A program made the position numbers and the translations under genes. From FEN-1297 sp963787005 (GTDB taxonomy: Bacteria; Bacteroidota; Ignavibacteria; Ignavibacteriales; Ignavibacteriaceae): DNA of 64,000 nucleotides. The stretch is taken from positions 62,001-126,000 of the forward strand of contig CAWBBX010000030.1 in the NCBI GenBank assembly GCA_963787005.1, read 5' to 3'. The notes under the pieces were generated by a model, which was not told where the DNA came from, did no database searches, and worked only from the letters and a program-made list of their open reading frames with translations. Shown here piece by piece: positions 1 through 9,247 of the stretch (within the stretch, counting starts at the first letter, position 1; every line of letters begins with the position of its first letter).

Positions 1-3000
1 ATGATTTAAAAAATAAATCGGGATTTCAATTCACAGTTTTTTATACCGGGGACCCGAATCATAGGATTGAAAACGAGGATGTAATTCAGCTCGAGCAGAT
101 ACTTTCATTGGTTTCTTTTAAGGATATACCCGCAATCCTCGAGAGAAGGGATAGATTGGCTCTCGACGATATTGCTACCGTCATGTTTACATCGGGAAGT
201 ACGGGACTACCGAAGATGGTCGCGTTTTCAAATTACAACCTTGTAACAAAAAGATTCGCCCGCGGCGCGGTGCTTCCGGACGTCGGGAATGAAGAGGTTC
301 TTCTCTGCTATCTTCCGCTGTTCCACACTTTCGGAAGATTCCTCGATATGCTGGGCACAATTTATTGGAACGGAACATACGTCTTCGCCTTGAAGAGCGA
401 CGCCGGATCTTTAATCTCAATGATGAAAGAGGTCAACCCTACCGGATTTATAAGCGTGCCTTTTAGATGGAAGCAGATATACGAAACATATAAAGAATCG
501 GAAGCCGAAGCAGCCGAACACGGAAAGGACACGGTTTCTTTTAACGATTTTCTGGGCGGTAAATTGAGATGGGGACTCTCGGCAGCCGGCTATCTCGAGC
601 CGAAGATATTCAGGTACTTTATTAATCATAAAATAAATCTGTGCAGCGGATTCGGGATGACCGAGGCTACCGGCGGAATAAGCATGACGCCTCCGGGAGA
701 ATTCATTAAAGATTCGGTCGGAATCCCGCTCCCAGGGATCGAAGTGAATTTTTCTGAAGAAGGCGAACTGTTAATTAAAGGCCCCTACGTCGCAGGATAC
801 CTGGAAGACAATACCGGCCGGGATAATTCCGATTATTGGTTTCCCACAGGCGATCTCTTTAAGCACGACGACGATGGTCATCTTTACATTATCGACAGGG
901 TTAAGGATATATATAAGAATATAAAAGGCCAGACCATTGCCCCGTCATTCATAGAAAAAAAATTCGAAGACATTCCGGGATTAAAGAAGGCGTTCCTCGT
1001 CGGCGACATGAAGCCCTACAACACTTTGCTAATCGTACCGGATTTTTCCGATCCGTTCGTAGTAAAGGCATCAACGCAATCAAAGCTCAAAGCTTATTTC
1101 GGCTCGCTCATTTCCACTGTGAATCGAACGCTGAATCCTTACGAAAGGATACTGAGATTTAAGATAATCGGCAGGGACTTTGAGCTCGGCCGCGGAGAGT
1201 TAACTGCGAAAGGAACTTTTAAAAGAAAAATTATAGAAGAACATTTTAAAGAAGAAATAAGATTACTTTACTCAAGTTCGGTTATAGAAAAAAAAGTAAA
1301 CGGCGTGGGCGTACTAATCCCCTTGTGGATACTGAAGGATCTGGGTATAACAGAGGGCGATCTTTCGTCAGACAGGTACGGACTAAGAAACAAGGCTGCC
1401 GGATCACGTCTGCATTTGGGAAGATCCAAAGACGGGCAGCGTATAATTATCGGCGACTTTGAATACACCTCGAAAAGCGGAACGGTAGATCTCGGTGTTT
1501 TTGTGAGGCAGCCGATATTGTGGATGGGCAACAGAAGTCTGGTGAACTTTGCGATGTGCAGAGACAACTGGGAATCGCTGTTCCCGGAAATATCTTCGCA
1601 GGTGTTTCTCACAAAACGCGGACGCAAAACGACGCATTCGGGAATTACGCTGAAAACCACGGGACACCTCGACGGCAGAACGCGTGAATTAAACGACGTT
1701 ATTACAAAAGCTCTATTTGCGGATGAAAAAGATTCTCTTATCGCACTGAAGCAGCTTGGAATAATGCTCGGACACGCGGAACATAAAATAACTAACCTGT
1801 TAAGCCGACGCATGGAAGCCCTTGCAACACACCCGTCATTTGAAGTTCGAAGCGCCGCTTACCGCTCCTTACTTCTTAATCAGCCTATTATCAACTACAA
1901 CCGTTACTTCCCGGCTTTCATAAAATCGGGACTTCCCTTCCTTAATAAAAAAGTCATCGAGAATATCTTTAAAGACAATGTCCGCGGCTTTAACCTCGAT
2001 GCTTTCCGGAAAAGACTGGAAGCCTACAGAACAGGCCTGAACTGGCCCGTGGCGGAAAAATACAGACTTCAATTCAAACACATTTTAGAACTGCTGGTAA
2101 ACTTCGTCCATAATAATCCTTCATCGTATCCTGTGGTACGCGCCGAGCTGATAAACTGGATCCTTCACCGCAGCGATGCTCGTCTCTCGGCTTACGCGAA
2201 AAATCTTTTCGGCGGACTCTCCGGCTGGTACGAAGCCAGGTTTACGTTGAATGCTTACGAAAACGATCCGGATAACTGGAGACGAAAGGTTACTTACCAG
2301 GATATTATTTCCGATGACGAAAAGACGAAGATAGAGAAGATTTTGTTTAAGTCAACGTTTCTCAAAGAAGCGTTCCTTCTTCTTTTCGAAGGACAGAGAT
2401 TCGAATTAATGGAAGTGCAGGAAGGCGGTATCTTCGTATCAAGAATTTCATCGGCGCACCAAAGATTCCTTTACCGGCTAAGCATCAACACTTTAAGCTT
2501 CAAACATTACGATTTGCTGATATTCGTTAGGCCCGATATTTCCAGGCAGAAGGTACTCGAGACAATTTATCTGATGATAACAATCGCCGGCAGCGCTTCG
2601 GGACCTTCGGTTCTTCCGAAGCTTGGAAACTTCAGATCAAAGCTCGGCGTAATATCATTTGCCTTTATAAATGACCTCACTGTCTGGGAGAGAATTAGAC
2701 TTTTGAATACGCGCGGCTCTTCCTCCAATCCCGATTTCGACTACGAACTGAAGATACTGTTCATCCGCGGGATGTCGGTCTTTTTCCGTTTGCTGAAGAA
2801 CAGCGGCTATAAAATTATACCCGGCAATTTCTCGCCGTCTAATGCCGTTGTCCCCGAGCCGCATTTCAAGCGCGGAGCCGTAATACTTTCCATTACCGGC
2901 AGGCAGAACTTAAAGAATAAATCCGAACTTATATCACGTCTGCTGAATAATTTTTACATACAGACTTCTGCTCATTTCCCCGCTGTAAAAAACATATTGA

Positions 3001-3989
3001 AGATAGAATGGATGTTCGACGCCGCCCTGGAAGGTCTCGGACAGGACCGCGGGATAAATTTCCTTAAAGATCTGTTAAGCGAATTGGAGAATTCCGCGCC
3101 GGATAAAAGTCTTAAAGATCTTCTCCCCCGCTTATCTTCATATATTGATACAATGAGTGACAGTCAATACTTCGATTCCTATATCACAAGTGCAATTAAA
3201 AATTATTCTGACTGGAGATCTGCCAACGAAAGCGCAAGAAGGAAAGCGAAGATTAATTTTTTAAATAGTCTTTACTCCCTCTACAGGCTGGAAGAATATC
3301 CTGAAGTGGTAAAGTTTGAGTTTTATAAAAACACTTATTTTGATGATTATCCGGCTGCAATAAAAGAACTATTTCAAAAATTAATTGACGCTTTAATAAA
3401 GTATCCTTCGCAAACCGCGCTTAACAGGGTCGAGCTTGTGGAACTTCAGGACGCAATGCCCGATAAATTCGACCGGATGTTCTTCAATAAAATAGTTTTC
3501 CCGAGTACCGATAAAGAACAGGCGGTAGAGTTATCGGACGAAAGCGAGATAGAGCCCGGCAGGGTTATAAAGAAAACCACTGTACAGGATGCTCACAATA
3601 TAAAATATACTGTAAGGAAACCGGTAAACACTTTTGAAATAGCCAGCCTGCACAGGCTGTTTATACTGGATAATTACCCTGTAAATATCGTTTCCGATCT
3701 TCAGTATCTCGTAATTACCGACGGAGAGGATGAGGAGAATGTAGTGGGGGGGCTTTGCTATAGGCTGCAGTATCAAAACGTTGCTCATCTCGAGGGAATA
3801 GATATCGTAAAGCCGCACCGCGGAAAGAATCTCGGCGCCTCGCTGATGGACGAATTATTCGAACGGCTGAGAACCGAGAATGTTAAGATTCTAACAACAC
3901 ATTTTTATCTGAAGCAGTTCTTCGAAAAGCTGGACTTTAAAATGGACAGCAGGTGGGGAGGGTTGGTTAAGACGCTGAAACACGCCTAA
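1..3989 (+). CDS. Adenylate-forming synthetase fused to a long helical region and a C-terminal GNAT domain (5' end outside window)
   Basis: The reading frame is open from base 3 without a stop, so the TTG at 108 is an internal Leu codon and the true N-terminus lies left of the window. Residues here are numbered from 108. The A3 motif TSGSTGLPK is at about 28-36, GFGMTEATGG near 181, the A8-region TGDL at 247-250 and IDRVKDIYKNIKG just after. This is the ANL superfamily, closest in style to long-chain acyl-CoA ligases, which activate a carboxylate as acyl-AMP. About 395-1150 is a long region I cannot assign, including a HEAT-like helical stretch near 530-630 and a GNFSPSN segment near 905 that resembles a degenerate kinase catalytic loop. 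About 1180-1290 looks like a GNAT acyltransferase (HRGKNLGASLMDELFERL). The architecture suggests activation and transfer on one chain; the substrate is unknown. Confidence 0.8.
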   Translation, partial: DLKNKSGFQFTVFYTGDPNHRIENEDVIQLEQILSLVSFKDIPAILERRDRLALDDIATVMFTSGSTGLPKMVAFSNYNLVTKRFARGAVLPDVGNEEVLLCYLPLFHTFGRFLDMLGTIYWNGTYVFALKSDAGSLISMMKEVNPTGFISVPFRWKQIYETYKESEAEAAEHGKDTVSFNDFLGGKLRWGLSAAGYLEPKIFRYFINHKINLCSGFGMTEATGGISMTPPGEFIKDSVGIPLPGIEVNFSEEGELLIKGPYVAGYLEDNTGRDNSDYWFPTGDLFKHDDDGHLYIIDRVKDIYKNIKGQTIAPSFIEKKFEDIPGLKKAFLVGDMKPYNTLLIVPDFSDPFVVKASTQSKLKAYFGSLISTVNRTLNPYERILRFKIIGRDFELGRGELTAKGTFKRKIIEEHFKEEIRLLYSSSVIEKKVNGVGVLIPLWILKDLGITEGDLSSDRYGLRNKAAGSRLHLGRSKDGQRIIIGDFEYTSKSGTVDLGVFVRQPILWMGNRSLVNFAMCRDNWESLFPEISSQVFLTKRGRKTTHSGITLKTTGHLDGRTRELNDVITKALFADEKDSLIALKQLGIMLGHAEHKITNLLSRRMEALATHPSFEVRSAAYRSLLLNQPIINYNRYFPAFIKSGLPFLNKKVIENIFKDNVRGFNLDAFRKRLEAYRTGLNWPVAEKYRLQFKHILELLVNFVHNNPSSYPVVRAELINWILHRSDARLSAYAKNLFGGLSGWYEARFTLNAYENDPDNWRRKVTYQDIISDDEKTKIEKILFKSTFLKEAFLLLFEGQRFELMEVQEGGIFVSRISSAHQRFLYRLSINTLSFKHYDLLIFVRPDISRQKVLETIYLMITIAGSASGPSVLPKLGNFRSKLGVISFAFINDLTVWERIRLLNTRGSSSNPDFDYELKILFIRGMSVFFRLLKNSGYKIIPGNFSPSNAVVPEPHFKRGAVILSITGRQNLKNKSELISRLLNNFYIQTSAHFPAVKNILKIEWMFDAALEGLGQDRGINFLKDLLSELENSAPDKSLKDLLPRLSSYIDTMSDSQYFDSYITSAIKNYSDWRSANESARRKAKINFLNSLYSLYRLEEYPEVVKFEFYKNTYFDDYPAAIKELFQKLIDALIKYPSQTALNRVELVELQDAMPDKFDRMFFNKIVFPSTDKEQAVELSDESEIEPGRVIKKTTVQDAHNIKYTVRKPVNTFEIASLHRLFILDNYPVNIVSDLQYLVITDGEDEENVVGGLCYRLQYQNVAHLEGIDIVKPHRGKNLGASLMDELFERLRTENVKILTTHFYLKQFFEKLDFKMDSRWGGLVKTLKHA

Positions 3990-4013
3990 GTCTACGTTTA
4001 AGTCTAAGTAGAT

Positions 4014-4084
4014 TACCACAGAGACACGGAGGCTCAGAGAAAAATGTTTAATTTAAACCTCTGTGTCTTTGTGTCTCTGTGGTA
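4014..4084. repeat. REP-like inverted repeat, CACAGAGACACGGAGG family
   Basis: Arms of about 26 bp (4014-4039 and 4059-4084) are near-perfect reverse complements around a 20-bp AT-rich loop. The element lies between the convergent ends of the synthetase gene and glnA. Related copies are at 48902, 49844 and 52491. The stretch just before it (3990-4012) holds a TAAGTCTA-type direct repeat, similar to sequence at 49786-49812. Confidence 0.8.
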
Positions 4085-4138
4085 AAGACGTTCATTAATT
4101 TTGCACTATATCCGAAACTAAAAACTTAGACTTTAAAA

Positions 4139-4180
4139 TAAAAAACCCGACCCCCGACAGCAGCCGGGGACCGGGTTTAA
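4139..4180 (-). terminator. Rho-independent terminator of glnA
   Basis: On the minus strand, 23 bases after the glnA stop, AAACCCGGTCCCCGGC pairs with GTCGGGGGTCGGGTTT across a short loop and is followed by a T-rich tail. This is a GC-rich stem plus U-tract. Confidence 0.85.
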
Positions 4181-4202
4181 TATTTCAACTTATATCAGGT
4201 CA

Positions 4203-5630
4203 TTAAACATCGTAATACAAAGAAAACTCGTACGGATGGGGCTGAAGCGCCATCGGTTTGATTTCTTTTTCGGTTTTATATTTTATCCATGTCTCAACAA
4301 CATCTTCAGTGAACACATCACCCTTTAAAAGGTATTCGTGATCTTCGGCCAGAGCATTCAGTGCTTCATCGAGGCTTCCCGGAGTAGAAGGCACGTTCTT
4401 CAGCTCTTCAGGCTTCATATCGTAGATATCCTTATCAAGCGGATCACCCGGGTCGATCCTATTGTTTATTCCGTCGAGGCCTGCCATCAGCATAGCGGAG
4501 AAAGCGAGGTAAGGATTGCTGGATGGATCGGGACATCTGAATTCTACTCTCTTAGCCTTAGGACTTGCGGAATACATCGGGATTCTGACCGACGCGCTTC
4601 TGTTCCTCTGCGAATAAGCGAGGTTTACAGGCGCTTCGAAACCGGGCACGAGTCTCTTGTAAGAGTTAGTCGTCGGGTTTGTGAAAGCGAGCAATGAAGG
4701 AGCATGTTTCAAAATTCCGCCTATGAAGTAAAGAGCCATTTCACTTAATCCGGCGTAGCCGGAGCCTGCGAAGAGAGGCTTGCCGTTTTTCCAGAGGCTG
4801 GTATGAACGTGCATACCGCTACCGTTATCGCCGAAGACAGGCTTAGGCATATATGTAACCGATTTGTTGTTCTTTTTTGCCGTGTTCTTTACAATGTATT
4901 TGAACATCAAAAGCTGGTCCGCGGCTCTTACCAGGGGCTGGAAACGGAGGTCGATCTCGCACTGTCCGCCGCTGGCGACTTCGTGGTGCTGAGCTTCAAC
5001 GTCGACGCCGGCGTTAATAAGGTTAGTTACCATTTCGTTACGAAGGTCCATCAAAGAATCTGTGGGAGGGACAGGGAAATAACCTTCTTTATATCTCGGT
5101 TTGTAACCTAGGTTGGGAGCTTCTTCCCTTCCGCTGTTCCACCTTCCTTCTGAGGAATCCACAAAATAAAAGCTTCCGTTAGGTTTTGAGTCGAATCTCA
5201 CGTCGTCGAAAACGAAGAACTCGGCTTCGGGTCCGAAATAAACAGTATCGGCTATGCCGGTAGAGATAAGATGAGATGTCGCCTTTTGCGCAATGTTACG
5301 CGGGCAACGGCTGTACTTTTCTTTTGTAGCCGGCTCGTAAACATCGCATATTAAACTTAAAGTTGGTTCGGCAATGAAAGTATCCAGAAACATCGTGCTC
5401 GGATCCGGAATTATTAGCATATCGCTTTCGTTAATGGCTTTCCAACCTCTGATCGACGAACCGTCGAAACCGAAACCGTCTTCGAAAGAACCGGCGTCGA
5501 ATTGGGAAACCGGAACAGTGAAGTGCTGCCACTGACCCGGGAAATCCATAAACTTTAAATCGATGAATTTAATTCCGTTCGTCTGAATGAACTTTAGAAC
5601 CTGATCAACTGGGGAATTTGTTTTAGCCAT
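4203..5630 (-). CDS. glnA: Glutamine synthetase, type I
   Basis: Makes glutamine from glutamate, ammonia and ATP in the cytoplasm. The 475-aa length and conserved blocks fit GSI: FGFDGSSIRGW near the N-terminus, NGSGMHVHTSLW, and NPYLAFSAMLMAGLDGI near residue 385. Tyr403, in the context DKDIYDMKPEE, aligns with the adenylylated tyrosine of GSI-beta enzymes, so adenylylation is possible; no adenylyltransferase gene is in the window. The start is supported by AGAGGA seven bases upstream of ATG. It lies 26 bp downstream of an Lrp/AsnC regulator on the same strand, probably as one transcript, and ends in a strong terminator. Confidence 0.97.
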   Translation of the reverse strand: MAKTNSPVDQVLKFIQTNGIKFIDLKFMDFPGQWQHFTVPVSQFDAGSFEDGFGFDGSSIRGWKAINESDMLIIPDPSTMFLDTFIAEPTLSLICDVYEPATKEKYSRCPRNIAQKATSHLISTGIADTVYFGPEAEFFVFDDVRFDSKPNGSFYFVDSSEGRWNSGREEAPNLGYKPRYKEGYFPVPPTDSLMDLRNEMVTNLINAGVDVEAQHHEVASGGQCEIDLRFQPLVRAADQLLMFKYIVKNTAKKNNKSVTYMPKPVFGDNGSGMHVHTSLWKNGKPLFAGSGYAGLSEMALYFIGGILKHAPSLLAFTNPTTNSYKRLVPGFEAPVNLAYSQRNRSASVRIPMYSASPKAKRVEFRCPDPSSNPYLAFSAMLMAGLDGINNRIDPGDPLDKDIYDMKPEELKNVPSTPGSLDEALNALAEDHEYLLKGDVFTEDVVETWIKYKTEKEIKPMALQPHPYEFSLYYDV

Positions 5631-5656
5631 AATATATCCTCTATTTTTTATGTTAA

Positions 5657-6103
5657 TTAAATATCAACAACCGTAGTTTCCTTAATCGTCGACAGCACGA
5701 ATGTGGTCTTCGTCGATAAAACACCCGGCCACCCCTGAACCTCGTTCAGAAGTTTTTCAAGAGCCTCGGTGTTTTTAACTATCGCCTTCATAAGATGCGA
5801 GCCCTCCCCGAGTATGGAATGACATTCAATTATCTGAGGAACCTTCTCCACTTTCGTGAGAAGATTTTTGTAGAATTTGGATGATTCCATTGTAACAAGA
5901 ATGTAAGCCATAATATCGTACCCGAAGGCTTTGCGGTTTATCTTTGTGAAGTATCCTTCTATTATCCCCTTCTCCTCCAGCTTGTGAAGTCTTTCACTTA
6001 CGGAGGGAATTGACAGACCGATTATCTCGGCTATTTGGTTTCTCTTAGTTCTCCCGTTTTGTTGGAGAATGTTGAGAATTTTAATATCTAAGTCGTCTAG
6101 CAT
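5657..6103 (-). CDS. Lrp/AsnC family transcriptional regulator
   Basis: 148 aa, normal length for the family. The N-terminal helix-turn-helix (about 1-60) begins LDDLDIKILNILQQNGRTKR and contains GLSIPSVSERLHKLEEKGII. The C-terminal RAM/ligand-binding alpha-beta domain (about 65-145) contains the VPQIIECHSILGEGSHLMK stretch, where Lrp proteins bind amino acids. An AAGG ribosome site precedes the ATG. It sits directly upstream of glnA with 26 bp between, so a role in amino-acid- or nitrogen-responsive control of glutamine synthesis is likely (inference). The effector cannot be told from sequence. Confidence 0.93.
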   Translation of the reverse strand: MLDDLDIKILNILQQNGRTKRNQIAEIIGLSIPSVSERLHKLEEKGIIEGYFTKINRKAFGYDIMAYILVTMESSKFYKNLLTKVEKVPQIIECHSILGEGSHLMKAIVKNTEALEKLLNEVQGWPGVLSTKTTFVLSTIKETTVVDI

Positions 6104-6288
6104 TGTTAACCTTAGTTTTTAAGGGTTTTTTATTTTATTGGCTTCAAATATAAGGTATGGGTCGTAGGAATGCAATACAAAATACAAAAAGATTTCTAAA
6201 ATAAAATCAATATTTCCGGTAATGTGATCTGGTTGGAAGTGTAATTTTTACTGAGTCTAAAATCCGACGAAAACGGCGGATAAGGTGG

Positions 6289-8127
6289 CTATTTAAGAAG
6301 GATCATACTCTTTGTTTCGGTTGATCCGCCGGTCTTTAAACTGTAATAATATACGCCGCTCGCCAGCCCGCGGAATTTTGAGGAATTGAAGGTCACGGTA
6401 TGCTCTCCGGCCTGCAGATATTCGCTGATCAAGGTCTCCACGTTTTGTCCGAGCGAGTTATATACAATAAGAACCACTTTAGCCGAATTCTTCAGTCTGA
6501 AGCGGATTTGTGTGGACGGATTGAAGGGGTTAGGATAATTTTGATAGAGGACAAAATTTCCGGGAATACGCGTATTATCAACCGAGGACACCGCTCCTTT
6601 GTAGATAATCCGGAAAGCGTCCGCGACTATCGTACCGTTCGCATCGTCGGTTATTTTAACGGAAATCGGTCCCGATTTACCAAGGGGAATTTCTTTCAAA
6701 AAGTTCCACTCTCCACCGTTTACCTGCTGTGTCTTTTCGATTACCTCTTCGGTGCCGCCGCCGATTATGTGAAATTTTGTATTGTACGCGTTTGTGGTTT
6801 TAGCCGGCCACCATGCGTAAATGTCGTACATACCGGATTCAAGCGCGACAGTAGAATACTCAACGTAGCCCTGGCCGGTTCCGCCCGGATTATCGAGATA
6901 ATCATCTCCGTAAAACTGGTGACCCGTTGTATCGGGAAACCACATACCGCTTACGGCCGCGTCCTTGTTATCCAGTAAATACCATTTTGAATGCGAAAGC
7001 TCCAGGAATTCACCCAGCGCATAAACCGTCCTGTTCCCGAGCTCGAAGAGGCTTTCCTTTGTCACCTCGGAACCGTCGGAATAATAATCGTACGGGGTTT
7101 CGTAAGTAAGAGCCATAACTCCGGGACCGTAGTGATCCCAAAGCCATCCCTCGGGATAATAAGACTTGAGAGCCGACTGGCTGTAATCATTCTGAGAGAA
7201 ATACGGGTTGTCGGACGTATTAAGATTCGATATCTGGAACTCTCTTCTGAAAAATCTTTCGCTCGTTGAGCCCGGAGTATGTATCCAGAAAGTACAGTAA
7301 GAAGCCGCCTGCGAATGAATGTTGAAGAAAACCGAGAAGGGTTTTTCGTCGTTCAACTGCGCCATTCTTTTCTTCAATATCTTTACCTCGGTGCTTGTTC
7401 CGGATTCCGATGAGGCCCAATTTGTTTCTTCATTTAGTCCGTAAAAATTTGTACGCGATCTTCCGTAATAAACGCCCTCGGGATTCGTAAAAGGTATAAG
7501 ATGAAAAACGATATTCTTTTTATAATAATTTACCACATCATTGTCTTTGAGCAGGGCCTGCACTATCCCGTCGAAATGCCATGATCCGGGAGTTTCACCG
7601 GGATGCGTGCGCGCATGAATCCAGACACTGTGTTTGCCGGAGTCGGGGACACTGAAATCGGTAATTGTAATTTCCTGTATCGGAAAACCGTGGTCAGTTA
7701 GACCGAGCGTATCGACAGTTACGTCAGGACTTTTCTCCCATTCCTTAATTCTTTGCTGCAGGTAAGAAAAAGTATACGGTATATAATAAGCGGCGTAAAC
7801 CGTATCTTCAGCGTATGTTTTCCTGAAGACATTCGTCTGCGGACTTTCGGATTTTGTGAACCTCGTAAAATTTACATTGTCGTAAGAATAAAACGCCCTT
7901 GTAACGTCGCTGTTCTCCACCTTTACACTGATATATTTATCTTTTACTCCGGAAATTCCGAAATAGAACCACCTGCCGCCATTGTCTTCCTTCGTTCTGA
8001 CTACGTAGTTTACGGAATCAATTGTGGATGCGCTCAGAATGTTTGCGCTTTCGAATGCTCCGAAAAATTTAACCTGCGCGCTTGACACAGCGGAAAAGAT
8101 AAGAAGAAAGAGTAACGTTCTAATCAT
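6289..8127 (-). CDS. Secreted M14-family zinc carboxypeptidase with T9SS sorting domain
   Basis: The order is a signal peptide (MIRTLLFLLIFSAVSSAQ), then an N-terminal beta domain like that of AGBL/cytosolic carboxypeptidases (WFYFGISGVKDKYISVKV; YIPYTFSYL). The M14 catalytic domain follows with zinc ligands H175 and E178 (HPGE) and H271 (FNIHSQ) and catalytic Glu343 (LTYETPYDYY). Next is a golvesin-like carbohydrate/xanthan-lyase-type beta domain at about 385-505 (GYVEYSTVALESGMYDIYAWW). The last 90 residues are a type A T9SS domain (YQNYPNPFNPSTQIRF). Export through Sec and T9SS to the cell surface or medium is expected, and it probably trims peptides outside the cell. The next gene upstream, a GT2 glycosyltransferase, is 11 bp away. 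Confidence 0.92.
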   Translation of the reverse strand: MIRTLLFLLIFSAVSSAQVKFFGAFESANILSASTIDSVNYVVRTKEDNGGRWFYFGISGVKDKYISVKVENSDVTRAFYSYDNVNFTRFTKSESPQTNVFRKTYAEDTVYAAYYIPYTFSYLQQRIKEWEKSPDVTVDTLGLTDHGFPIQEITITDFSVPDSGKHSVWIHARTHPGETPGSWHFDGIVQALLKDNDVVNYYKKNIVFHLIPFTNPEGVYYGRSRTNFYGLNEETNWASSESGTSTEVKILKKRMAQLNDEKPFSVFFNIHSQAASYCTFWIHTPGSTSERFFRREFQISNLNTSDNPYFSQNDYSQSALKSYYPEGWLWDHYGPGVMALTYETPYDYYSDGSEVTKESLFELGNRTVYALGEFLELSHSKWYLLDNKDAAVSGMWFPDTTGHQFYGDDYLDNPGGTGQGYVEYSTVALESGMYDIYAWWPAKTTNAYNTKFHIIGGGTEEVIEKTQQVNGGEWNFLKEIPLGKSGPISVKITDDANGTIVADAFRIIYKGAVSSVDNTRIPGNFVLYQNYPNPFNPSTQIRFRLKNSAKVVLIVYNSLGQNVETLISEYLQAGEHTVTFNSSKFRGLASGVYYYSLKTGGSTETKSMILLK

Positions 8128-8138
8128 ATAGTGATGGT

Positions 8139-8960
8139 TTATTTGGAAATTTCTTTTTTAATACCGAACGGAGTGAAGGCCTCCCCCGATTCTTTTACTT
8201 TGTTGAAAAGTTCTAGGTTTTCTGCAGGTCTTTCCTGAAGCTTATGGTAAAGATGATACTGGACCGCTATGTTGTTGAGTGATTTGATTCCCACCCCGTT
8301 AAGCTCGAGCCTGTACTGAATATCGGAATCCTCACCGATTGAGGGAGCTTCGTAACGCTCGTCGAATCCGTTTATTTCTAATAAATCATCTTTGTGAATT
8401 GAGAAGTTGCAGCCCAGGAGTCCCCTTTTCTTCTTGTTGAAATAATCTCTAAGAGCGGGGCTCCGGAAGTAGAAACCTTTTTCCACGTCGAAAGATCCGC
8501 CGAAAAGACCATCGATAATAAGAAGAATTTTCTCCTTTTCCAAAAATCCGCTTTTAATTTTTTCCGGAGTGAGTTTTTTTGTGAAGTTTTCGGATAAGTT
8601 TACGCGCCTTCCGGTAAGACAAAAATTAGATTGGGCATAGGAAAGATGCTCTGCAACAAACTCGGGGTGAGGCACACAGTCGGCATCAATAAAAATAATA
8701 TATTTCGATCCGGCCGCTTCAATGGCTCTGTTCAGCATCCTGTTTTTTCTGAATCCCTTGTCTTCCTGCCAGAGATGCGCTACGGGGAATGAGGCTACTT
8801 TCGCCATCAGTTCCAGTTCCTCGACAACGAAAGGATTCGAACCGTCGTCCGCTATAATTATCTCAAAGTCCTTAAATGTCTGCCTTTCAAAACCGGCGAA
8901 CACCAGCCTTAAGTAGTCTACTTTGTTATAGAAGGCAAGAACAACGGAAGCTTTTATCAT
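8139..8960 (-). CDS. Glycosyltransferase family 2
   Basis: 273 aa with a GT-A fold. The N-terminal VVLAFYNKVDYLRLVFAGF and IIIADDGS bind the nucleotide sugar, and the metal-binding DxD is D92-A-D94 (FIDADCVPHPEF). A C-terminal galactosyltransferase-like block (GCNFSIHKDDLLEINGFDERY, then GEDSDIQYRLELNG) carries the ED acid/base-type motif. No signal peptide or membrane segment is seen, so it acts in the cytoplasm. It lies between a 47-aa basic protein and the M14 peptidase on the same strand with gaps of 6 and 11 bp, so the three are probably co-transcribed. The acceptor is unknown. Confidence 0.9.
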   Translation of the reverse strand: MIKASVVLAFYNKVDYLRLVFAGFERQTFKDFEIIIADDGSNPFVVEELELMAKVASFPVAHLWQEDKGFRKNRMLNRAIEAAGSKYIIFIDADCVPHPEFVAEHLSYAQSNFCLTGRRVNLSENFTKKLTPEKIKSGFLEKEKILLIIDGLFGGSFDVEKGFYFRSPALRDYFNKKKRGLLGCNFSIHKDDLLEINGFDERYEAPSIGEDSDIQYRLELNGVGIKSLNNIAVQYHLYHKLQERPAENLELFNKVKESGEAFTPFGIKKEISK

Positions 8961-8966
8961 ACCGTG

Positions 8967-9110
8967 TTACTCATTCCCAGTTTTTTTCTTTCTGATTTTA
9001 TCCTTTTCTTTTTGACGGTCATACGCATTAGATTTAGGAGCTATCTTAGGAGGTTTTTTCGGAAGCGGTATTCTTTTCTTTTTCTTTTTGATCTTAATTT
9101 TTTCGCCCAT
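8967..9110 (-). CDS. Small lysine-rich protein (47 aa)
   Basis: An open frame of 47 codons plus stop runs from ATG at 9110 to TAA at 8967. It begins MGEKIKIKKKKKRIPLPKKP, followed by PKIAPKSNAYDRQKEKDK, and ends KKKTGNE. It is extremely basic and proline-containing, with no membrane segment. A GGTGAG purine stretch precedes the start. The stop is 6 bp before the GT2 start on the same strand, so it is probably translated from the same mRNA. I recognise no function. Its charge suggests binding to nucleic acid or another polyanion (inference). Confidence 0.6.
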   Translation of the reverse strand: MGEKIKIKKKKKRIPLPKKPPKIAPKSNAYDRQKEKDKIRKKKTGNE

Positions 9111-9247
9111 TTCTCTCACCGCTGTATTAAAATAATATTAACTTTGCCGTCACCTGAACCGATTTCAATTTTTTCGTAAATCCGATTATTGATCACGACG
9201 GTAACCTAAGATAACATAATTTTTTAAAAATTTCCTGAAGGGATTTA

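Noticed and set aside
108..3989. TTG at 108 as the start of the synthetase gene
   Set aside because: The frame is open to the left edge and the upstream codons read as protein, so 108 is an internal leucine.
4338..5111. Plus-strand ORFs opposite glnA
   Set aside because: Antisense shadows of a strongly conserved gene; same reasoning applied to other antisense frames in the window.
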